Position numbers and translations under genes: made by a program
NCBI RefSeq assembly: GCF_020131355.1
Contig: NZ_JAHLEL010000068.1
Location: forward strand, 1 to 64,000
DNA length: 64,000 bases
Direction: 5' to 3'
Source: Pseudonocardia sp. ICBG1293
GTDB taxonomy: Bacteria > Actinomycetota > Actinomycetes > Mycobacteriales > Pseudonocardiaceae
In this document: positions 39,311 through 48,141 of the stretch, in pieces
Layout of the letters: the number at the start of each line of letters is the position of its first letter
How positions within the stretch are numbered: the stretch's first letter is position 1
Notes under the pieces: model-generated
The model's input: the letters and a program-made list of their open reading frames with translations, nothing else
The model's database searches: none
What the model was told of the DNA's origin: nothing

Positions 39311-41617
39311 CTAGAAGTGGCCCTTCTGGCCGAGCCCGTTTCCATCACTGTCGGTGATGGATTCGTGGGCGGTGTGGGCTTCGTTGTGGGCTTCGTGGAG
39401 GCGTGCGGTGTTGAGGACCATGACGCCGTCGGACTTGTAGGGCCGCGCCTGTTCGGGGAGGGCGTCGGCGAGGCGGGCGAAGGTCCACGAGCTGTAGTGC
39501 GCCCGGTCCAGTTCGGCGAGGGCGGCGAGTGCTTCCTGGGTGCGCATCCGCTTGGCTCCTGCCTCGGCGAGGACGTGGAGCAGGTCTTCCAGGAGATCCC
39601 GCTGCGCGGCCGGTGCCGGTGCCGGGCTGGTGGCGAGCCCGGCTTCCTGACGGAGTTTCACCGCTCGTTCGACGATCGGTGTCAGTTCGTCGGTGCCGTC
39701 GCCGCGTGGGATGTAGAAGCAGCGCATCAACCCGTCGCGGGGGGTGAACCCGGAGGTCATGGCGGTGCCGAGGTCACCCAGGTCGACCGTGCCGTCAGTG
39801 TTCACGGTCATGGGGCGCAGCGTGGTCGCCGAGATCCCGGCCTGGTGCTTGCCGGTGCCGAGGATCGCGTCGTTGCCCTGGTGGTCGCCGATCGCGAAGC
39901 ACGCCCGGTTGGACAGGACTTTCGCCACCGCCCTCGGCAGGGACTCCGCCGAGGGCACCGGTGTGGCGAACAGGAGTGTGACTCCGTACTTACGGCCCTT
40001 CGCGACGATCTTGCCCACCAGCTCGGCGGCCTCGGCGCCGACAGGGGAGACGAACAGCTCCTGACACTCATCGATCACGACCACACGCGGGCGCATCGAC
40101 CGATCGCTGGTGGCGAGCTTCCGCGTCAGCTTCGGCTCGCCTGCCGCGGACAGCTTCCGTCCTCGTTGCGACAGCTCCGACATCAATGCCTTGAGCCCGT
40201 CGAGGACCGTCGGCACCTCGTCCGGGTCGTCGGAGACGAACAGCGTTCGGGCGACCGGCGCGAACGGGTCGTAGTCGGCGTTGTGGGCCATGCAGTAGAT
40301 GTCGATCTCGACCAGCGGGTCCAACACGGCCCCGGCCAGGGCGGTGATGATGAGGGTGGACTTGCCCGATCCCATCATCCCGGCGACGCCCCAGTTGCTC
40401 CCGAACAGTCGCGCGTTCACCACGTTCGCCCGCGGGTCGACGCTGACCGGGACGCCGGTGAAGTAGTCGGTCGTCCCCTCGGTGAGCAGCGGCCACGGCG
40501 CCACCGGCCTGGTCAACGAGCCCTGGTCGGCGACCCACAGGTCCAGCACCCCCGGCTGGTCGCGCGGCTCGGTCGGCCACACCTCCACCGGCAGGCGGAG
40601 CAGGTTGTGGGCCAAGACGTCCTTGCGTCGGTTGAGCATGTCCACGGTGACGCCCTCGGGGAGCAGGAACTGGCAGTGCCAGCCGCGGCCGTCGTGGACG
40701 GGTGGCTGGATCCAGCGCGGCTGCCATCCGGCCTTGAACTTCGCGTTCAGCGCGCCCATGCCCAGGTGGCGCAGCGCGTTGACCACCGCCCGCTCGTCCG
40801 GGATCACGTCCCGACCGCCGGTGTCGTCCTCGCCGGGGGGTGCGACCCAGGTCGGGACCTCGGTCCGGGCCCGGCCGAGCGCCCACAACCCGATCACCAT
40901 CCCAGCCAGGGCAACAGCACCGAGCAGGGAGGCGTAGATGGTCACGAACATGACCACCCACGCGACCGCGTCGATCACCCCGACGATCGGGGCGACGACC
41001 AGGGACACATCGCGTGCGGCGATCGCGAGGACGACACCGAGGCCGACCAGCAGGCCCAGCACGCCCAGGACAGCGGTCCCGGCGGCACGGACCCAGGCCA
41101 GGGGGGCGTTGACCCAGTCCATGACCCGCCCGTGACGGCGGGCCTTTTCGGCGGTGTCGCGGGCCTCCCACTCCAACAGGCGCTCGTGGTCGCAGGCGGC
41201 CTCAGCAGCGCGCATCTGACGCTCGTAGCGGGTGGTGCCGTGGGTGTCCCGCCACCGCGACACCAACACACCGGCCCCGGAGAACACGAACCACGTGTTC
41301 CTGACCAGGCCTTTCGCCGTCGACACCGCTGTCGTCGAGGTGGCTACAGTGACGGCATGCCGTCGTGCCGTCACGACGTCATGACGGTAGAGGCCCTGCC
41401 GCGACACCACCCCAGTCCCCGGCGCCCTGGAGGTCGTGGTGTCTGTCTGCGGGCCGCAGGCCACGATCTCGCCCTCGACCACCACCGGCTGGTCGGTGTT
41501 GTCGGTGCGGTGGTGTAGAGAGATGACCGGCGCCAGCTCGTCCCCTGATGACGCGTGGTGGGCTGGGCTGGCGCCGCCCACCTTCTCGTTCTTCCCCCGG
41601 CCGTCGTCGCGGTTCAT
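39311..41617 (-). CDS. traB: FtsK/TraB-type conjugative DNA translocase (intact), block 2
   Basis: This 768-residue protein is the likely motor for mycelial plasmid transfer, a TraB-like hexamer that moves double-stranded DNA. Two to three membrane helices lie at about 178-250, Walker A AGMMGSGKST at 412-421 and Walker B RVVVIDE at 511-517. The C-terminal 120 residues contain a winged-helix-like part (LAELDRAHYSSWTFARLADALP) that may read the plasmid clt repeats. ATG 41617 overlaps the DUF2637 stop by 4 bp. It is the only intact copy; the other is split at codon 526. Confidence 0.9.
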   Translation of the reverse strand: MNRDDGRGKNEKVGGASPAHHASSGDELAPVISLHHRTDNTDQPVVVEGEIVACGPQTDTTTSRAPGTGVVSRQGLYRHDVVTARRHAVTVATSTTAVSTAKGLVRNTWFVFSGAGVLVSRWRDTHGTTRYERQMRAAEAACDHERLLEWEARDTAEKARRHGRVMDWVNAPLAWVRAAGTAVLGVLGLLVGLGVVLAIAARDVSLVVAPIVGVIDAVAWVVMFVTIYASLLGAVALAGMVIGLWALGRARTEVPTWVAPPGEDDTGGRDVIPDERAVVNALRHLGMGALNAKFKAGWQPRWIQPPVHDGRGWHCQFLLPEGVTVDMLNRRKDVLAHNLLRLPVEVWPTEPRDQPGVLDLWVADQGSLTRPVAPWPLLTEGTTDYFTGVPVSVDPRANVVNARLFGSNWGVAGMMGSGKSTLIITALAGAVLDPLVEIDIYCMAHNADYDPFAPVARTLFVSDDPDEVPTVLDGLKALMSELSQRGRKLSAAGEPKLTRKLATSDRSMRPRVVVIDECQELFVSPVGAEAAELVGKIVAKGRKYGVTLLFATPVPSAESLPRAVAKVLSNRACFAIGDHQGNDAILGTGKHQAGISATTLRPMTVNTDGTVDLGDLGTAMTSGFTPRDGLMRCFYIPRGDGTDELTPIVERAVKLRQEAGLATSPAPAPAAQRDLLEDLLHVLAEAGAKRMRTQEALAALAELDRAHYSSWTFARLADALPEQARPYKSDGVMVLNTARLHEAHNEAHTAHESITDSDGNGLGQKGHF

Positions 41618-42858
41618 CGCGCGCCCCCGGCGGGCTCATCACGGAGCTGGCGTGCCCGCTGTGCCGAGCAGCGCAGGGTGCGGCGGATCGACTCGGCCGA
41701 ACACGGGTCGACCCGGCCGTCGGCGACCGCGGCCCGGAGCAGCCGTCGAAGATCATCCAGGCTGCGGGGAGTCGGCCCGGTTTCACGATCATGGTCGGGG
41801 TCGACTCCTAGGGTCGACGATGATCTTGGGTGGGTCGACTGTCGCAGGTCAGGCCTCGACTCCCGATCCGGCTCCTCCGGCGTGCGGTCGAGGACGGCGA
41901 CACCCCCGCCATGATCATCGTCGAGGTGCGGGTCGACCCCAGAGTCGAGGCCCGGGTCGTGGTCGGTGGTGAGCTGCGAGCCGCCGTATCCCGCGCTCTC
42001 GATCAGGGCGGCGAGGGCCGAGTCCCAGTCATCCGCGATGCCGCTATGAGGGGCCGGCGTGGCCGGTCGTCTCGGCGCCGTCGTTGCGGCGAGAGCCCGG
42101 CGGCTCACCTGGAAAATGCCGGTGCGGTAGGTCAGGGCGGCGGTCCCGTCCGGGCTGATGACCGCGACCGCGTCGGCGATGGCGAGGCGTCGCGCGCGGT
42201 CGGTCTTCGCCGCCACCAGCGTCTCCAGTCGCGCCGTGCGGCGTTCGGCTCGCGAGCGCGGTGCTCCGGCCAGGGTGAGCTGGTGGGCGAGCACTCCGGC
42301 GATCGAGACGACCGCCATCACCACAGCGGCGGTGACGCCCTGGTGGAGGCCGTGGAGCAGGTTCATCGAGGCGGCGACCAGGGAGAACAGCACCACCCCG
42401 GCCTGCAACCCGGTCACCGGGCGCTCCGGGGCCTGGTGTCGTGAGGCGACGACGGCGAGAGCGAAGACCCACATGCCCAGCTCCGTGATCCCGGCCAGGA
42501 GGACGCCGAGCGGTCCGTAGAGGTGGGCGCCGTAGGCGGCCATCGCCGGAGCCGCCAGGCAGAAGGACAGCAGCGCGATCGGGTAGATGAGCAGTTCGAC
42601 GATGTGGGCGGAGGCCCAGGTCAGAGCCCTAGAACGTGCTGCGGCACGTGCGGATGCACGTTCGGTCCGTCGGCGGTCGGCCGCGGCCCGGTCAGCCCGG
42701 GTCCTTTCCCCGCGGGCGGTCTCGATCTCCAGGCGGCGCCGCGCAGCAGCGTCAGCGGCCTCGCGGGCGAGGCGGGCCTCCAGGGCGCGGGTCTCGCGCC
42801 GCTCGGCCGCCCGTGCTGCAGCCCACGAGTAGTTCGAGGAAGAGGATGTGGTGGTCAC
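41614..42858 (-). CDS. DUF2637 / SpdB-like membrane protein, block 2
   Basis: The protein is identical to the block 1 protein at 26687-27931: charged N-terminus, four membrane helices and acidic tail. GTG 42858 overlaps the end of the preceding small membrane gene as GTGA. It precedes and overlaps the intact translocase gene. Confidence 0.87.
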   Translation of the reverse strand: MTTTSSSSNYSWAAARAAERRETRALEARLAREAADAAARRRLEIETARGERTRADRAAADRRRTERASARAAARSRALTWASAHIVELLIYPIALLSFCLAAPAMAAYGAHLYGPLGVLLAGITELGMWVFALAVVASRHQAPERPVTGLQAGVVLFSLVAASMNLLHGLHQGVTAAVVMAVVSIAGVLAHQLTLAGAPRSRAERRTARLETLVAAKTDRARRLAIADAVAVISPDGTAALTYRTGIFQVSRRALAATTAPRRPATPAPHSGIADDWDSALAALIESAGYGGSQLTTDHDPGLDSGVDPHLDDDHGGGVAVLDRTPEEPDRESRPDLRQSTHPRSSSTLGVDPDHDRETGPTPRSLDDLRRLLRAAVADGRVDPCSAESIRRTLRCSAQRARQLRDEPAGGAR

Positions 42859-43155
42859 GCCTCGGCCCTCCCCGCACCCATCTGACCAGCCGAAACCTGC
42901 CCAGCGGGCGTTACAGCGGCCGGTGAGACGGCGTCTGCGGGGCACTGTTCGGCCCGCGGAGAAGAAGCCGGGGCGAGGCGGCGGGCACGCCGCAGGCGCA
43001 GCTCAGCGGCGATCCACCAGCCGACCGTGAAGCCGAGCGGGGCGGTGAACCACCAGGTCAGCCACATGGTCGCCCCCCCCGAGGGCGGCGACGACAGCGA
43101 TCTCGACGGCCCGGTCAGCGAGGCCCCCGGCGATGCGGTGAAGCAGCGCGTTCAT
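42855..43155 (-). pseudogene. Small membrane protein gene with +1 frameshift, block 2
   Basis: The homologue of 27928-28227. The coding strand has eight G in a row (43072-43079 on the plus strand as C) where block 1 has GGTGGGG, adding one base. From ATG 43155 the frame now stops after about 32 residues, while an internal ATG at 43067 could still give the last 70 residues. This is a mutation, a phase-variable tract, or a sequencing error at the homopolymer. Confidence 0.7.
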
Positions 43156-43445
43156 GCCGCCTCACCACCCACAACAAGCCACTGACCAGCGAAAATTCGC
43201 CGGACAGGGAGCGCGAACAGCCGCGCTTCGGCGTCGCCATCTGAAGGCCCACTGGGCCCGTCGAGGTTTGCGAGGAGGTCGCCGTAGAGGCGGTCGATGA
43301 CCTGTTCGGTCAGGCCGTCCGGACACCAGCCGAACTCGGGAATCCCCAGGTCAGAGCCTGGATCGGGGTCGCTGTCGGGCGACGATGGAAGAAAAGTTCC
43401 ACCCACTGGTGGAGACACACGGATGCCAAGGGCAGCATGGCCCAT
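43152..43445 (-). CDS. First gene of the block 2 transfer operon, hypothetical
   Basis: The 97-residue homologue of 28224-28526. It conserves MGHAALGIRVS, DPDPGSDLG and PDGLTEQVIDRLYGDLL but differs elsewhere. The identity between the blocks ends just before this gene, so the two blocks derive from related but distinct plasmids that recombined near 43071. Confidence 0.65.
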   Translation of the reverse strand: MGHAALGIRVSPPVGGTFLPSSPDSDPDPGSDLGIPEFGWCPDGLTEQVIDRLYGDLLANLDGPSGPSDGDAEARLFALPVRRIFAGQWLVVGGEAA

Positions 43446-43709
43446 AGCCGATCACCTGCCTTTACAGGTTGTTCGGTTAGGTCACCGCCCCGGAGCTCAA
43501 TCCGGATCGGCGACCGCAGCCCGCCGGGCGGCGGAGTCGCTTATCCAGCAACTCACGCCCCCGGCGGGCCTGTCAAGCACCGATCCTGAACCGGCCTGAA
43601 CCGGCCTGAACCGGCCTGAACCCCCGCGGCTTCTGTCACGGAACGTGACAATCAGCTTGCGATCCCTAATTTCTAATCATTCTTGCTGGTCAGGGCGCGT
43701 TCAGGACGG
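43446..43709. promoter_or_regulatory. Promoter region of block 2 operon
   Basis: No gene is seen. It carries the GTCACGGAACGTGAC dyad at 43635-43649 and three CCTGAACCGG repeats just before it, as in block 1. Confidence 0.55.
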
Positions 43710-43887
43710 TCTTCGGCTCATGTGAGCGTGCGGTTCGTTGAGGGGGTGTGACAGCTTAAGCCGTCACACCCCCTCAAGCCGTCACAGGCAAAATCTGGGT
43801 CTGACCTGCACAGACGGAAGATCTGTGACGGGTGTGACGGGTTGTGACGGCTTGGGGGTCGTTTCGGGACATCCCCCGGAATCTCAC
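43710..43887 (+). repeat. Block-end inverted repeat, variant copy
   Basis: A diverged copy of 28782-28965. The hairpin centre changes from GACGGGTTGACCCGTC to GACAGCTTAAGCCGTC, and an outer motif changes from ACCCGTCACAGG to AGCCGTCACAGG, so the dyad is largely kept by paired changes. The triplet GTGACGGGTGTGACGGGTTG is unchanged. Confidence 0.82.
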
Positions 43888-44677
43888 TCTGGGTAACTGA
43901 TGTGGCGTTGCTTCACGACTCTGGTCCATGTGCCGTTGCGGCGAGGATTTTTCGGATGGCGCACGAAGGCGACTTCGCTTCGGCGTGACCGTTGCATCGG
44001 ATGTTTCTTGGCGTTTTGTTTCTAGACGCCGGATTGCCGCTGGGGGCTACCACTCGCCCTAGCCGAGGACTCGACCCTGGTGAGCGTTTCGTTGTCGCCT
44101 CTGATGAGCGCCCGGGGGCCGTGCTGCTGGGTGCCTGGGGACGGCCTGGCAGGGCTGAGTGGGTCCCGGATTGGCTTATTATTGGTTCGGATTTTCCCGG
44201 ATTTGCATAGATCATCTCCGGGGTGCTTGCCGGGGAGTCTCGGGTCGGCGTCAGGCGTGCCGGGTGTGGCAGCGAGTCGGGGCGCTGGGAGGGGCCGAGA
44301 TCGGCTTTGAAGTGGCTGGGAGCACCTGTGAAACGGCGTTGTTGGGTGTCTGGGGTGTTGCTCGGCGGGGGTGGGGGTGTGACCTGTGGTGTGGGTGGGT
44401 TGGGTGCCGCTGGGCCCGCCGGACACCTCGACCGCCCTGCTTCGCGGTCGGCCGGTCGAGGTGTCCGGCGGGCCCAGCGACACCCAGCTTTGGGGCACGG
44501 AGTGCCCCAAACAGTGGAGTACGAAGTTCAATGCCTTTTCAGTGAGCTTGAGAGGGTTGAGGCGTGGGTGGGTTATTTGCGTGGTGCGTGCCGGTTTGTA
44601 GTGTGCTGAGTGTGTTCCTACGGTTGCTCCTGGTGAGGTTCTTGACCAACGGGGGGGGGGCGTGTTCGCATGCGGTC
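43888..44677. other. Non-coding region of cargo 2 with long hairpin
   Basis: Apart from the hairpin at 44401-44484 I find no supported gene; the frames here have poor composition. A run of ten G lies at 44651-44660, 17 bases before the secreted protein start, and may slip. Confidence 0.5.
44401..44484. repeat. Long hairpin with 33-bp arms, cargo 2
   Basis: Arms at 44401-44433 and 44452-44484 pair over 33 positions with one mismatch around an 18-base loop. The loop-proximal GGACACCTCGACC matches the cargo 1 hairpin (36116-36202), while the lower stem differs in both strands together. Like that one it lies upstream of a repA gene. Confidence 0.88.
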
Positions 44678-45265
44678 ATGCTTACGAAGAAGTGCGCATC
44701 TGCGTCTCGTGTTATCGGGACGGTGTTGGTTGTGGCTGTTGCGATGGGGTCGGCTACTGGGATTGCTGCAGCTGCTCCGGTGGTGTCTTCGGCCTCTGCC
44801 GTTTCGGTTCCCTTGCGAACTGTTGTGGCTACTTCGAAAGCATCTGCCGCTGAGGGAGTGGATGAACTCGCCTCGGGCTTGGATGTTATCGCTTCCATCC
44901 CGGACTCGGCTTTAATTAGCGATTCAGCGCTTCAGCAGTGGTTCTCGACATCTGAAGGGGCAAGTCTGAAAGCCCGAGCCGCCGCTCTGGGGCAGTCGCC
45001 ACAGCGAGGAGTTGGGGATGTCGCCGATTGCGCTTCTGCTGTTGGTCAGGTGATCCTTGGAGTCGGGGTTCCGGCGGTCCGGCTATTGAAGATTAAGAAG
45101 CTGATCAGTGAGATGGGCGGCGTGTGGGAGTCGGCTAAACTCCTTGCCGGGGCGGGGACTGCGGCGGAGAAGGGTGATGCGGTGATGACAGCTCTGGGGT
45201 CTTTAATCGGTGAGCTCTCGGGAATCTCGGGGGTAGTCAAGGCGTGCCCGAAGCTGTTTAAGTAA
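44678..45265 (+). CDS. Secreted small protein, candidate bacteriocin-like effector
   Basis: The 195-residue product has a signal peptide (RVIGTVLVVAVAMGSATGIA, cleavage near AAA-APV). The mature part has a C-terminal helical region with two cysteines (DVADCASAVGQVILG and GVVKACPKLFK) and a Gly/Ala-rich amphipathic helix (ESAKLLAGAGTAAEK). I start at ATG 44678. The frame extends upstream across the G run, which is not needed. Its stop overlaps the start of a two-helix membrane protein gene (TAATG), the arrangement expected of effector and immunity. No family recognised. Confidence 0.6.
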   Translation: MLTKKCASASRVIGTVLVVAVAMGSATGIAAAAPVVSSASAVSVPLRTVVATSKASAAEGVDELASGLDVIASIPDSALISDSALQQWFSTSEGASLKARAAALGQSPQRGVGDVADCASAVGQVILGVGVPAVRLLKIKKLISEMGGVWESAKLLAGAGTAAEKGDAVMTALGSLIGELSGISGVVKACPKLFK

Positions 45266-45555
45266 TGCCGTCTGCAGTCAAAGCGTGGGTGCCTTGTGTC
45301 TCCGCTCTGTGTCTGATAGCTGCCGTTGTCGCATTCTTCTTGGGGTGGTGGCAGATTGCCGGAGGGCTCGCAACTTCATGCTTGCTGCTCTTGCTGCTAA
45401 AGACAATGGGCGCGCCCCCCCGTGATCACTTCAATAAAAGTGGTGTTACTGACAAGCTGAGCAAACAGGATATCGCGGCGGTTCGCGCTTACAGAAAGAA
45501 GAACCCTGGGGCGAGTTTGCTGGATGCGGTGAACGCTGTAATGAAGGATCGCTGA
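45265..45555 (+). CDS. Two-helix membrane protein, candidate immunity partner
   Basis: The 96-residue product has two membrane helices (VSALCLIAAVVAFFLGWW and GGLATSCLLLLLLKTMG) and a charged cytoplasmic tail (KLSKQDIAAVRAYRKKNPGA). It is coupled to the secreted protein gene by a one-base TAATG overlap. Small membrane proteins of this shape often protect producers of pore-forming peptides; that role is inferred. Confidence 0.6.
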   Translation: MPSAVKAWVPCVSALCLIAAVVAFFLGWWQIAGGLATSCLLLLLLKTMGAPPRDHFNKSGVTDKLSKQDIAAVRAYRKKNPGASLLDAVNAVMKDR

Positions 45556-45629
45556 TTATTTTCTGGCCCGGTGTGCAGATTCTGATCTGCTGCCATCAGA
45601 ATTTCGATCGGAAGACGGCGAGTTCGTGG

Positions 45630-45690
45630 GCAAGTCGATCCGGACCGGAGCCCGCCCCTGGCGGGTGAGGACCGGAAGCGGCGCGGCAGC
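45630..45690 (-). repeat. Dispersed GC-rich repeat, copy 2 (inverted)
   Basis: Read on the minus strand it starts GCTGCCGCGCCGCTTCCGGT and keeps the CCCGCC-GGGGCGGG dyad, matching 38563-38624 with a few differences. Confidence 0.6.
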
Positions 45691-45767
45691 CCGTCTTTTC
45701 GGCTCAGTGCAGCGACCCGCCTGCGCGGGACCCGTTCTTTGCGATACCCACTTAGCCGGGCTATGTG

Positions 45768-46152
45768 TATAGCTTGCTCCGCCGGAGGCGGGGCCGTGAG
45801 GGTCCTTCCGGGTGTCGCGGCCGGGGGTGAAGCGTCCGTGCGGAACCGGCACCCGGCCGGAGATCATCAGTGGATGCATAGGTGTGCTCGCCGTTGATCT
45901 GCTCGCTGTTGATCTTGCGGTGGATCAGGTCGAGAGTGCTGCCGCGCCGCTTCCGGTCCTCGCCGCCGACCCGGCGGCTGTGGTCCGGGTCGGTTTGCCG
46001 ACGACCGCCCGCGCGGTCGCAGCGAGATCAACAGCGAGCAGATCAACAGCGAGCGAGCAGACCCATGCATCATCTGATGATCTTCGGTCGGGGGCTCTGT
46101 CCCGGTGCTGGTCGTGGTCGCCCGGGTGCCGCCTTCGGCGGAGCAAGCTATA
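45768..46152. repeat. 385-bp imperfect inverted repeat
   Basis: The outer ends TATAGCTTGCTCCGCCG and its complement at 46136-46152 pair. Further in, GATCATCAG...GATGCAT and GTTGATCTGCTCGCTGTTGATCT (45893-45915) pair with 46026-46083 segments. The centre holds a copy of the GC-rich repeat. It resembles a foldback element. Confidence 0.65.
45938..46000 (+). repeat. Dispersed GC-rich repeat, copy 3
   Basis: Begins GCTGCCGCGCCGCTTCCGGT and continues TCCTCGCCGCCGACCCGGCG, with the shared GGTCCGGGTCG tail. It is related to 38563-38624. Confidence 0.6.
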
Positions 46153-46168
46153 GGTGTAGGGCACCTAA

Positions 46169-46289
46169 GAGGTCGTTTCAGAACGACTTGTCGAGTTTCC
46201 ATTGACCCCTCGACGACAGATCAAACGGCAGGTCAGATAGCCGCTTGTCGTCTACAACAGACACGTCGACCTCGTTCTGAAATGACCTC
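46169..46289 (-). mobile_element. 121-bp MITE, copy 2
   Basis: Same element as 21539-21659 in the opposite orientation, flanked by TAA on both sides (46166-46168 and 46290-46292). Confidence 0.92.
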
Positions 46290-46292
46290 TAA

Positions 46293-46780
46293 GTGGGTGT
46301 CGCGAAGGAGTGGTCCCCGGTGGGCGGGGTCGCTGCGCTGGCGGTGGGGGTGTCGGTTCGTGTCCGCCTGCGGTGGAGCGGGTTGTGCGTTTTCTTCATG
46401 AAAACGTCGAGGGGTGCCGGGCGCGCGTCGTCGTCGTCGGCGGTCCCGGTCGTGGGGTCGGTGGGGTCGTGTCGGTGGTCGGCGGGGTCGGCGCGGTGGG
46501 TGCTGGTCGGTCCGCGTGCTTCGTTGTCCGGTGCCTGGTCGTGCAGGGGGTGACTTGCCGGGGTGACCTGGGGGTTCGTGACAGACGGGCCTGTGACCTG
46601 GAATTATTCGAGTAGGAATCAAGCAACAAGCCAAGTCAGAGTTTCGCCCGAAGCGCAGCGAGGGCGCCCCCGGGGACCCGCGCGTTAGCGCGGGTCCCCG
46701 AACGAGGACAGGGCGAAGCTCGACGCCTTGAACCGGCACCGCCCCCGAAGGTGCCCTGATCCCCCGCTGGGAGGGCCTTC
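46293..46780. other. Region upstream of cargo 2 repA
   Basis: No supported gene is seen. It contains a perfect hairpin GGGGACCCGCGC (46672-46683), loop GTTA, complement at 46688-46699, which may belong to the origin or leader of repA. Short AT-rich bases lie at 46598-46628 (AATTATTCGAGTAGGAATCA), a possible unwinding site. Confidence 0.45.
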
Positions 46781-47842
46781 GTGCCCGCACCGCCTCTACT
46801 GGCTCCCCCCACGGCCAGGGAACAGGCCCTGAGAGCCTCTCTGAGCGCCCCGATCGACGACCCCGGGTATCCAGTCGGGGGACTGCCGTTTGAGGCCGCA
46901 CGCGAGATCTGGGAGCGTTTGTGGACGTCGCGGTACCCACTTGCCGCCGACGCCTTCGACGACGGCGTCTGGCGACAGACGAGGGAGGAGGCGATGACCC
47001 GGATGCACGTCGAGACCCACCCCAAACACGTGTGGGGTCTGATCGGCCAGGACGTCGACCACCCCGACGGCGCCCTGCGAGCGTTGTCGAGCACCGGGAA
47101 CCACCCGATGCCGAACGTGATCATCGAGAACCCCGTCAACGGCCACGCCCACCTCGGATGGACCCTGACCGTCCCGGTCACCACCACCAACTACGGATCA
47201 CGCCGATCGGTGCGTCTCGGCCTCGCTGTCGAAGAAGCATTACGGGTCGCGGTCGGCGGCGATCCCGCCTATACGGGCCGGTTGATTAAAAACCCGTTCC
47301 ATCCTCGCTGGCTCACCCACTGGATCCACCGCGAAACCCGCACCCTCAACCAACTCGTCCCCACCCTCGCCGCCGCCGGGCACATGCCGACCCGGGGCTG
47401 GCACGCCCGCCGCCGCCGCGAACCCGTCGGGTATTCCCGTAACGAAACCCTGTTCCACGCCGTCCGGCATTTCGCTTACCGGGAGATGCGTCACCACTGG
47501 GGCGACCCCGACAGTTACCGGGCCGCGATCGCCCGGGAAGTCGGGATCCGCAACGCCGACTTCGGAATCCCCCTCGGCGCCAACGAACTCGGCCACCTCG
47601 CCCGATCCATCTCCGACTGGACCATCAACTACTCCAGAATGTGGAACGACGGCCCCGCCGCCTACGACGCCACCTTCTCCGCCATCCAAGCCGCACGCGG
47701 ACGCAAAGGCGGCCGAGCAGGCTCCGGACGCAACGGCGGACTCACCGGAAACAGCCGCCCAGGAGGACTCGCGCGTGGCGTAATCCGGGCGGACGAGTCA
47801 TGGCAGCTCCAAGATGAGATTAGGAAAGCGGGCCTGGTATGA
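46781..47842 (+). CDS. repA: RepA replicase (pAL5000/ColE2-type), cargo 2
   Basis: The 353-residue product is a theta replication initiator with MPNVIIENPVNGHAHLGWTL, GRLIKNPFHPRWLTHWIHRE, FAYREMRHHWGDPDSYR and SISDWTINYSRMWNDGPAAYD, the conserved replicase motifs. GTG 46781 has GGGAGG 6 bases upstream. The stop overlaps repB as ATGA. It is clearly homologous to but diverged from the cargo 1 RepA. Confidence 0.88.
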   Translation: MPAPPLLAPPTAREQALRASLSAPIDDPGYPVGGLPFEAAREIWERLWTSRYPLAADAFDDGVWRQTREEAMTRMHVETHPKHVWGLIGQDVDHPDGALRALSSTGNHPMPNVIIENPVNGHAHLGWTLTVPVTTTNYGSRRSVRLGLAVEEALRVAVGGDPAYTGRLIKNPFHPRWLTHWIHRETRTLNQLVPTLAAAGHMPTRGWHARRRREPVGYSRNETLFHAVRHFAYREMRHHWGDPDSYRAAIAREVGIRNADFGIPLGANELGHLARSISDWTINYSRMWNDGPAAYDATFSAIQAARGRKGGRAGSGRNGGLTGNSRPGGLARGVIRADESWQLQDEIRKAGLV

Positions 47843-48141
47843 CCGCCCGTATCGAGCAGCGCCGGACGAGAACAGCGCGTGACCTAGCCGAACAATTTGG
47901 GGTAACGCCGAGGACTATTCGAGCCATGCTCGCTGAGCCCCGCGACGAGTACGAACGTCGAGCTCAGAAGCGCCGAGCGGAGGTAGTTGCCCTCCGACTC
48001 CAGGGGCTCACCTACCAGGAGATCGCTGAGCGTGTCGACAGCACCGTCGGTGCCGTTGGTCGCCTCCTCGCCGACGCACGGCGTTACGGAGAGGAGGCGG
48101 CCGCTGCGACGGGGGATCGTCGATGCCGTCACGCACGGTGA
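47839..48141 (+). CDS. repB: RepB-like helix-turn-helix replication protein, cargo 2
   Basis: The 100-residue product has TARDLAEQFGVTPRTIRAML and LTYQEIAERVDSTVGAVGRLL, two helix-turn-helix-like segments as in the cargo 1 RepB. It overlaps repA by 4 bp and its last codons run into the block-end inverted repeat starting at 48132. It probably binds the origin for RepA. Confidence 0.75.
   Translation: MTARIEQRRTRTARDLAEQFGVTPRTIRAMLAEPRDEYERRAQKRRAEVVALRLQGLTYQEIAERVDSTVGAVGRLLADARRYGEEAAAATGDRRCRHAR

Larger units (their letters stand above)
36848..43887. repeat. Backbone block 2 (intact, about 7.0 kb)
   Basis: An uninterrupted transfer backbone bounded by the 180-bp inverted repeats. Its left part equals 48132-51324 (offset 11,284) and its right part equals 25113-28965 (offset 14,927). 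The two offsets add to 26,211, the length of segment I with one GACAG, which shows that block 1 was once continuous. Confidence 0.92.
45556..46168. other. Non-coding region rich in inverted repeats, cargo 2
   Basis: No gene with real coding signals is seen. The region contains two copies of the dispersed GC-rich repeat, a 385-bp imperfect inverted structure, two GATCAACAGCGAGC units at 46026-46054, and the TAA target of the MITE that follows. Confidence 0.55.

Noticed and set aside
39317..41518. 733-residue plus-strand frame opposite the translocase
   Set aside because: It is the antisense of an intact, motif-bearing FtsK/TraB gene and has low-complexity composition.
44022..44531. 169-residue minus-strand frame across the cargo 2 hairpin
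   Set aside because: It runs through both arms of the hairpin and is Pro/Ser/Thr/Arg-rich with no motif.
46233..46940. 235-residue minus-strand frame upstream of cargo 2 repA
   Set aside because: It crosses the MITE and the repA start and has shadow-like composition.
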